Source: Deltaproteobacteria bacterium (lineage in GTDB: Bacteria; Desulfobacterota; DAOWNY01). From it: a stretch of DNA of 9,041 bases. This document shows positions 5,565 to 9,041 of the stretch, in pieces; positions within the stretch are counted from its first letter, which is position 1; every line of letters begins with the position of its first letter. The notes under the pieces were generated by a model, which was given only the letters and a program-made list of their open reading frames with translations, was not told where the DNA came from and searched no databases. The position numbers and the translations under genes are program-made. The stretch lies in assembly GCA_030642325.1 (NCBI GenBank), contig DAOWNY010000066.1, positions 1 through 9,041 of the forward strand, read 5' to 3'.

Positions 5565-6291
5565 AAATAAACTTTCCTTTACGGAACATCTGGACGAACT
5601 CCGTAGCAGGATGATTAAATGCTTCATAGCCTTGGGGTTAAGCACCCTAATCGCATATTTATTTTCTAAAAAAATCTTTGAGATTCTCACCAAGCCTCTG
5701 GTGGAAGTTATGCCGCCAGGTGCAACTCTCATATTCACCAATCTTCCCGAGGCCTTTTTTACATATCTAAAAGTATCTATATTGCTGGGCTTCTTCTTTT
5801 CTTTACCCGTAATCCTTTATCATGTGTGGTGCTTCATCTCTCCCGGCCTCTACCAGAAAGAAAAAAAATATATCCTTCCTTTTGTTATCCTGTCAACCGG
5901 TTTTTTCATCGGTGGCGCGATGTTTGCTTATTTCATCGTCTTTCCCATCGGTTTTAAATTTTTTTTGGGGTTTTCCACCGACTCCATTCAACCGCTGCCC
6001 TCTATCAAGCAGTATCTCTCCTTCTCCTCCAAACTGCTGATCGCCTTTGGCACCATATTCGAACTCCCTATCTTTGCCGTTTTTCTCGCCAAGATTGGTA
6101 TCATAGATGCCAATTTCCTTTCCTCCAAAAGGAAATACGGTATTCTTGTCATATTTATCCTCGGGGCTGTTTTAACCCCCCCGGATATAGTTACCCAGAT
6201 CTTGATGGCCATTCCGTTAATGCTTCTTTATGAACTAAGTATCTGGTTGATTAAAATTTTTGTCAAAAAGAAAGAGGAGGAGGAGAATTAA
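5554..6291 (+). CDS. tatC: Twin-arginine translocase subunit TatC
   Basis: TatC is the polytopic inner-membrane receptor that recognises the twin-arginine signal peptide and nucleates the Tat complex. The 245-residue length and six hydrophobic segments match the family. Conserved features are FTEHLDELRSR (9-19) at the N-terminus, FISPGLYQKEKK (94-105) with the signal-peptide-contacting E103, FELP (169-172) with E170 at the membrane interior, and LTPPD (207-211). The position numbers coincide with those of the E. coli protein. The C-terminus is a short charged tail (KKKEEEEN). ATG 5554 overlaps the end of the TatA/B gene, with AGG about 8 nt upstream. After the stop comes a long palindrome and then the convergent end of the 88-residue protein gene. 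Confidence 0.97.
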   Translation: MTTENKLSFTEHLDELRSRMIKCFIALGLSTLIAYLFSKKIFEILTKPLVEVMPPGATLIFTNLPEAFFTYLKVSILLGFFFSLPVILYHVWCFISPGLYQKEKKYILPFVILSTGFFIGGAMFAYFIVFPIGFKFFLGFSTDSIQPLPSIKQYLSFSSKLLIAFGTIFELPIFAVFLAKIGIIDANFLSSKRKYGILVIFILGAVLTPPDIVTQILMAIPLMLLYELSIWLIKIFVKKKEEEEN

Positions 6292-6311
6292 CCAGGGACA
6301 TTTATAGCTAC

Positions 6312-6358
6312 TCGGAAGTCAGCCTGCCTGTTGCCGGTACAGGCAGGCTGACTTCCGG
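6312..6358. repeat. Long perfect palindrome between convergent genes
   Basis: CGGAAGTCAGCCTGCCTGT (6313-6331) pairs perfectly with its complement at 6339-6357 across the 7-nt loop TGCCGGT; a T-G pair at 6312/6358 may extend it. It lies between the end of tatC and the convergent end of the 88-residue protein gene. There is no T run on either side, so it is not a classical intrinsic terminator, though it may stall polymerase or protect 3' ends. Its right arm is part of repeat copy 2 (6323-6367). Confidence 0.75.
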
Positions 6359-6367
6359 CTACTGACT
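6323..6367. repeat. Intergenic repeat, copy 2
   Basis: The second copy of the element at 160-206: 6346-6367 matches 185-206 at 20 of 22 bases, and CCTGCCTGTTGCCGG (6323-6337) resembles CCTGTCTGCCGTGCCGG at 160-176. In this copy the sequence has become, or has kept, a near-perfect palindrome; in copy 1 the palindrome is poor. Confidence 0.55.
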
Positions 6368-6381
6368 CCTTAGGTAGTTAC

Positions 6382-6648
6382 TCATTTAACAACTTCTTCC
6401 CAGGAGCCATCTTTACCAAATTCGGTAGAACGTAAAATATTTTTATGGGAAGCCGCATATACATATTTTCCGTCGGCACTACAAGCAACGCTTACACCAC
6501 TTTTGAAGGAATCGGTAGCCCAATCGATATTCTGCGTGGCAATGGCATCCGGTACAATTAAAGATAGTATTTGTCGGTTAAATAAGTTTAAAAAAAGTAG
6601 TGCCGCGACAACAACCAGTAAAACCTTAACCAATCCATCTTTTGTCAT
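6382..6648 (-). CDS. Membrane-anchored small protein of unknown function
   Basis: An 88-residue protein that I cannot assign. It starts MTKDG and then has one hydrophobic segment (about 6-22, LVKVLLVVVAALLFLNLF), which acts as an uncleaved anchor or signal peptide. The rest should be periplasmic. The C-terminal half contains VACSADGKYVYAASHKNIL, which resembles a single beta-propeller-type blade (SxDGKxVYxA), and ends STEFGKDGSWEEVVK. One blade alone cannot close a propeller. The ATG at 6648 is chosen because AAGGGGG lies 9 nt upstream; an in-frame TTG at 6654 is too close to it. The preceding small ORF ends at 6664, inside this ribosome binding site, so the two are probably cotranscribed. 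Confidence 0.75.
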   Translation of the reverse strand: MTKDGLVKVLLVVVAALLFLNLFNRQILSLIVPDAIATQNIDWATDSFKSGVSVACSADGKYVYAASHKNILRSTEFGKDGSWEEVVK

Positions 6649-6663
6649 AATCAATAGCCCCCT

Positions 6664-6833
6664 TCAATCTAGTGAAAATTTGAGTTTTACAACATTCTCC
6701 CTCACCCACTTTTGATTATCAGTCCGATTCCCAACATTTGGGGTTAACATAACGCCGCCCATAAGCCCCCCGTTAAAAAGATGAAAAAATCCAGTAACCG
6801 TTCGAATGAATCTTGAACTTGAATGGTTACCAA
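6664..6833 (-). pseudogene. Possible YtxH-like small protein gene split by a frameshift at a G6 run
   Basis: Two overlapping - strand frames look like parts of one small membrane protein. The first (TTG 6833 to TAA 6744-6746) reads VTIQVQDSFERLLDFFIFL and then TGG before leaving the hydrophobic pattern. The second (ATG 6762 to TGA 6664-6666) reads MGGVMLTPNVGNRTDNQKWV and then RENVVKLKFSLD. Adding one G to the G6 run (6766-6771 on the + strand as C6) would join them as FLTGG-LMGGVMLTPNVG. That resembles the YtxH-type pattern of a glycine-rich membrane helix, then PxxGxxTR and a charged helix. The first frame has no good start or ribosome binding site, and its beginning lies in the 17-bp repeat at 6825-6841. 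It could be a decayed gene, a slippage product, or a 32-codon gene starting at 6762. Confidence 0.35.
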
Positions 6834-6841
6834 TATTTATA
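6825..6841. repeat. 17-bp direct repeat, left copy
   Basis: GGTTACCAATATTTATA is identical to 7056-7072. The two copies bound a segment whose inner edges carry inverted heptad repeats. This copy also ends an imperfect inverted repeat, GTAACCGTTC (6794-6803) with GAATGGTTAC (6821-6830). Confidence 0.8.
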
Positions 6842-6844
6842 TCT

Positions 6845-6879
6845 GTTCACAGTTCACGGTTTGCAGTTAACGGTCAGTA
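6845..6879. repeat. Degenerate heptad repeat, left arm
   Basis: Five units of seven bases run in tandem: GTTCACA, GTTCACG, GTTTGCA, GTTAACG, GTCAGTA. CAGTTCACGGTTT (6850-6862) is the exact reverse complement of 7031-7043, so this array and the one at 7031-7055 form terminal inverted repeats inside the 17-bp direct repeats. Confidence 0.65.
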
Positions 6880-6993
6880 AAAACTTGGATCCAAGATGTA
6901 ATTATGGATTCTTTTTTTGAAAATTTTTAAAGCCTTGAACAATTTAAAAAAACTACGGGCCCTAATCCCGGAATTGGAATCGGCATCAAGCAT
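6874..6993 (-). CDS. Possible 39-residue basic peptide gene inside the repeat-bounded insert
   Basis: A short ORF with a good start signal: AAGGA lies 7 nt before the ATG at 6993. The product begins MLDADSNSGIRARSFFKLF and continues KALKIFKKRIHNYILDPSFY. The middle is strongly basic and amphipathic (FFKLFKALKIFKKRI), like a membrane-binding or nucleic-acid-binding helix; no family is recognised. The stop codon lies within the left heptad array, and the whole ORF lies between the inverted repeats. It may be a real small protein carried by the insert, or chance. The ribosome binding site and helix pattern favour a gene; the small size and repeat setting count against it. Confidence 0.42.
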   Translation of the reverse strand: MLDADSNSGIRARSFFKLFKALKIFKKRIHNYILDPSFY

Positions 6994-7030
6994 GTTTACA
7001 TCCTTAATAAAATTCATTTCATTGAAAAAA

Positions 7031-7055
7031 AAACCGTGAACTGAGAACCGTGAAC
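7031..7055. repeat. Degenerate heptad repeat, right arm
   Basis: Read on the - strand this is GTTCACG, GTTCTCA, GTTCACG, GTTT, the same seven-base unit as at 6845-6879 but inverted. AAACCGTGAACTG (7031-7043) is the exact reverse complement of 6850-6862. Confidence 0.65.
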
Positions 7056-7072
7056 GGTTACCAATATTTATA
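7056..7072. repeat. 17-bp direct repeat, right copy
   Basis: GGTTACCAATATTTATA is identical to 6825-6841. The TAA stop of the four-TM Cys/His protein (7068-7070) lies within it. Confidence 0.8.
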
Positions 7073-7562
7073 CCTTACCTATTCTCCCTGCCGAATTAAA
7101 AGGGCAAGCAGTATTCATACATTTTTTGCACTGGTGCAATAGAAGTCCCAAAAAAGTGGGGAGACAGAAAATCCAAAAAAGAGCCAGGAGAAGGTAATTC
7201 TTGCAAAGCCAATATTGAGGTATGATCACTAAGCCGATCATTATAATATAAAAACCGATTTTATCGGAAAAAGAGAGCGGTTCCGGGCGAAAGCGGAATA
7301 TTTTCGTGTATAATTTTCCAAATGGGGGAAAGAGGCAATCGGAATGGTGGTAAGGATGAGGACAATGGGCACAGAGACAATAACCAAAGAGAATTAGGAA
7401 CCCAAAAATGAGGAAGCCAAGGTAAATCAGTCCCCATACCGCACTTTCCCGGTAAACGGCATATAGGCCGATGAGAACAACCCCGTGAAATCCGATGCTC
7501 ATAACGAGTTTATCCAGCAAGGAAAACTTTACGGCTGAATCAAGATCTTTATTGCAACCCAT
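7068..7562 (-). CDS. Four-TM membrane protein with two Cys/His clusters
   Basis: A 164-residue integral membrane protein of unknown function. Hydrophobic segments lie at about 18-37, 42-61, 102-119 and 124-142. After the second helix comes CLCAHCPHPYHHSDC (62-76), with Cys 62, 64, 67 and 76 and four His. After the fourth comes HQCKKCMNTACPFN (143-156), with Cys 145, 148 and 153. With four helices both clusters fall on the same side of the membrane and could build one metal or iron-sulfur site; this is inference. The ATG at 7562 is preferred because GGAG lies 7 nt upstream. A GTG at 7586 overlaps the upstream stop as GTGA and would add 8 residues, but AAGGAG is only 2 nt from it. It follows the two-TM small protein closely and shares its operon. 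Confidence 0.82.
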   Translation of the reverse strand: MGCNKDLDSAVKFSLLDKLVMSIGFHGVVLIGLYAVYRESAVWGLIYLGFLIFGFLILFGYCLCAHCPHPYHHSDCLFPPFGKLYTKIFRFRPEPLSFSDKIGFYIIMIGLVIIPQYWLCKNYLLLALFWIFCLPTFLGLLLHQCKKCMNTACPFNSAGRIGKV

Positions 7563-7582
7563 TTTGTTTCTCCAGGAAAAAT

Positions 7583-7777
7583 TCACCTCTCCTTTCCATT
7601 TTTAAACGGCTTAATGGCAAAGGCAATGCCCCCAACTGCCAGAACATCCAGGGTAATTGGACAGGGGAGTGGCAGACCTAAAGGATTATCCGTACCCATA
7701 TACATCATAATAGTATCAACTATTAAGAAAAAACACCCCACCAAAAAACACCATTTTGGAAAAGTTGCCATCTTCAT
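7583..7777 (-). CDS. Small two-TM membrane protein of unknown function
   Basis: A 64-residue hydrophobic protein: MKMATFPKW, then a first segment (about 10-27), a short loop with GTDNPLGLPLPCPIT that holds Gly/Pro and one Cys, a second segment (about 42-56, LDVLAVGGIAFAI) and a basic tail KPFKNGKER. Not recognised. The ATG at 7777 is preceded by AAAGGGGGTGAT at a suitable distance. The end overlaps or nearly abuts the Cys/His membrane protein gene, so the two are cotranscribed and may form one membrane complex. About 180 bp separates it from the upstream glutamine synthetase gene; I saw no clear promoter or terminator there. Confidence 0.78.
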   Translation of the reverse strand: MKMATFPKWCFLVGCFFLIVDTIMMYMGTDNPLGLPLPCPITLDVLAVGGIAFAIKPFKNGKER

Positions 7778-7955
7778 TTTATTATCACCCCCTTTATGGG
7801 CATAGCTAGAGTTACATGCAGATTATCGGGCAGCCCGTAATTTTAGTTATTTATACTAATATACCAAAAGAGTTGATTAATTGCCACCTAGAAAATATCC
7901 CCCGCACAATGTTTCCTGTCCTCCTGCTCTGCATTATTCCGGCGACTGCCATTTT

Positions 7956-9041
7956 CTACAAGGCGATCAATAGATCCTGGTATTTCGTAATCGGCCAAAG
8001 TTTATCTGCAATCAATGATTCCGAAGCATCAACAAATTTACGTAATCGCAGCAATGCATCTTCGCCCCCTTCGGCAAGCAGATGGGCTTTACTAAAAAGG
8101 TCCTCCTCCCCTTCACATTCAGCCAGTCTATTTTTCAGATCCTCAATGCCTCTCTTGATGTCAGTGTAAAGATTATCGAGGAATTTGACATCAGAAATCA
8201 TGGCAGAATCCTTTGCCGTTACCGCCTTTACTTTTATTGCTGCAGAAGATATTATTCCCAGGTATTCCGCCAGCGCCGGCAATATCAACGTGCCGGCCAT
8301 ATTGATAGCGGTTTTAAACTCGACTTTTTTGATATTAATATACGCCTCAAGTTTAATCTCGACTTTGGATTGTAACTCTCTTTCGGAATGAATATTGTAT
8401 CTCCCGAAAAGTTCTATTGCCTCCTTAGAGGCTATCCGTTTCAGCGCAGCCGGGGTGTTTATATCATTGGAAAGATTCCGCTTTTCGGCCTCTTTTTGCC
8501 ACTCTTTTGAATAATTATCTCCCTCAAACTGAATTACTCTTGTCTCTTTTAGCAAATCACGGAGGACCAGGATGGCACTCTCCCGAACGTTCCCTTTTTT
8601 TGCGCTTTTTAGCTTCCGGGTAATCCGGTCATAACCGTACGCAGCGACAAGATTGAGGATCATAGCTGATTCCGCACAATTGTGACTGGATCCGACAGCG
8701 CGAAACTCAAATTTATTTCCCGTGAAGGCAAGGGGAGATGTGCGGTTCCGATCAGAAACATCCTTAGCAACCCTGGGAAGGTTCTGAACGCCGAGATTGA
8801 TGTTTGCCAACTTTTTTTCAGTAAGCTTCCCGATTCCTTCAATTTCATCCAATATGGAGTTTAAGTATTCCCCCAGGTAGATAGAAATTATTGCAGGAGG
8901 TGCTTCATCGGCTCCCAGTCGATGATCATTGCCCGCATCCGCTACTGAGGCCCGTAATAGACTTCCATATTTATGTATCCCAATCATGATGGCGCCGATG
9001 GTTAACAAAAAAATGATGTTTTTCAAGGGAGAACGTGAAGG
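7956..9041 (-). CDS. glnN: Type III glutamine synthetase, C-terminal half (cut by window edge)
   Basis: Glutamine synthetase makes glutamine from glutamate, ammonia and ATP. This is the GSIII (GlnN) class, a dodecamer with subunits of about 700 residues. Only the last 361 codons are inside the window: the frame is open to base 9041, and the TTG at 9026 is internal. Evidence is LLRASVADAGNDHRLGADEA (with PPAI next), the GSIII signature; DRNRTSPLAFTGNKFEFRAV (then GSS), which holds the substrate-binding Arg and the metal-ligand Glu of KFEFR; and the family C-terminus ending LIADKLWPITKYQDLLIAL. The signature is usually GANEAPPAI, so D for N is a small deviation. Helical sequence between about 150 and 340 is typical of the GSIII C-terminal domain. 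The downstream genes on the same strand may be cotranscribed. Confidence 0.93.
   Translation of the reverse strand, partial: PSRSPLKNIIFLLTIGAIMIGIHKYGSLLRASVADAGNDHRLGADEAPPAIISIYLGEYLNSILDEIEGIGKLTEKKLANINLGVQNLPRVAKDVSDRNRTSPLAFTGNKFEFRAVGSSHNCAESAMILNLVAAYGYDRITRKLKSAKKGNVRESAILVLRDLLKETRVIQFEGDNYSKEWQKEAEKRNLSNDINTPAALKRIASKEAIELFGRYNIHSERELQSKVEIKLEAYINIKKVEFKTAINMAGTLILPALAEYLGIISSAAIKVKAVTAKDSAMISDVKFLDNLYTDIKRGIEDLKNRLAECEGEEDLFSKAHLLAEGGEDALLRLRKFVDASESLIADKLWPITKYQDLLIAL

Noticed and set aside
6825..7072. CRISPR array
   Set aside because: The repeats are short degenerate heptads in tandem plus one direct repeat pair, without regular spacers or cas genes.
7851..7952. A 33-codon - strand ORF (ATG 7952) between glnN and the two-TM gene
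   Set aside because: It has no ribosome binding site and no recognisable pattern; treated as chance.
7816..8391. + strand ORFs of 117, 97 and 68 codons near the end of glnN
   Set aside because: They are mostly antisense to the GSIII C-terminal domain and lack start signals.
9012..9026. Start of glnN at TTG 9026
   Set aside because: The reading frame stays open to the window end and the protein starts in the middle of the GSIII domain, so the true start is outside the window.

Overview
The window reads as a chromosomal housekeeping region of an anaerobic Gram-negative bacterium, most likely from the Desulfobacterota (former Deltaproteobacteria). This is inferred from the gene set: a ruvX-mltG pair, a selenocysteine elongation factor, a TatA/B-TatC pair, a type III glutamine synthetase and a bacterial type A RNase P RNA. 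Short, partly decayed intergenic repeats are scattered between the genes. No marker fixes the genus.

Left part (1-2190): a decayed four-helix-bundle (23S rRNA IVS-type) gene remnant, then the RNase P RNA gene rnpB on the + strand with its own promoter. The ruvX-mltG operon faces it from the - strand. The mltG stop codon lies inside the 3' strand of the rnpB P1 helix. About 600 bp without a recognisable gene (2190-2790) then separates ruvX from the divergent selB; it holds hairpins but no visible tRNA-Sec or selA.

Centre (2791-6300): selB (+), a small single-pass membrane protein gene (-) whose end is 7 bp from the end of selB, a divergent promoter pair with two TTGACA boxes, then a TatA/TatB-type subunit gene overlapping tatC (+). 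A strong palindrome follows tatC.

Right part (6382-9041, all - strand): read in the direction of transcription, a type III glutamine synthetase cut by the window edge, a two-TM small protein, a four-TM protein with two Cys/His clusters, a roughly 215-bp repeat-bounded insert holding a 39-codon ORF, a YtxH-like small ORF split between two frames at a run of six G, and an 88-residue membrane-anchored protein.

The housekeeping genes are conventional. The observations most worth following are the repeat-bounded insert (6825-7072), the broken genes at 6-151 and 6664-6833, the Cys/His membrane protein beside glutamine synthetase, and the structured gene-free stretch before selB. I did not find a clearly new multi-gene system.
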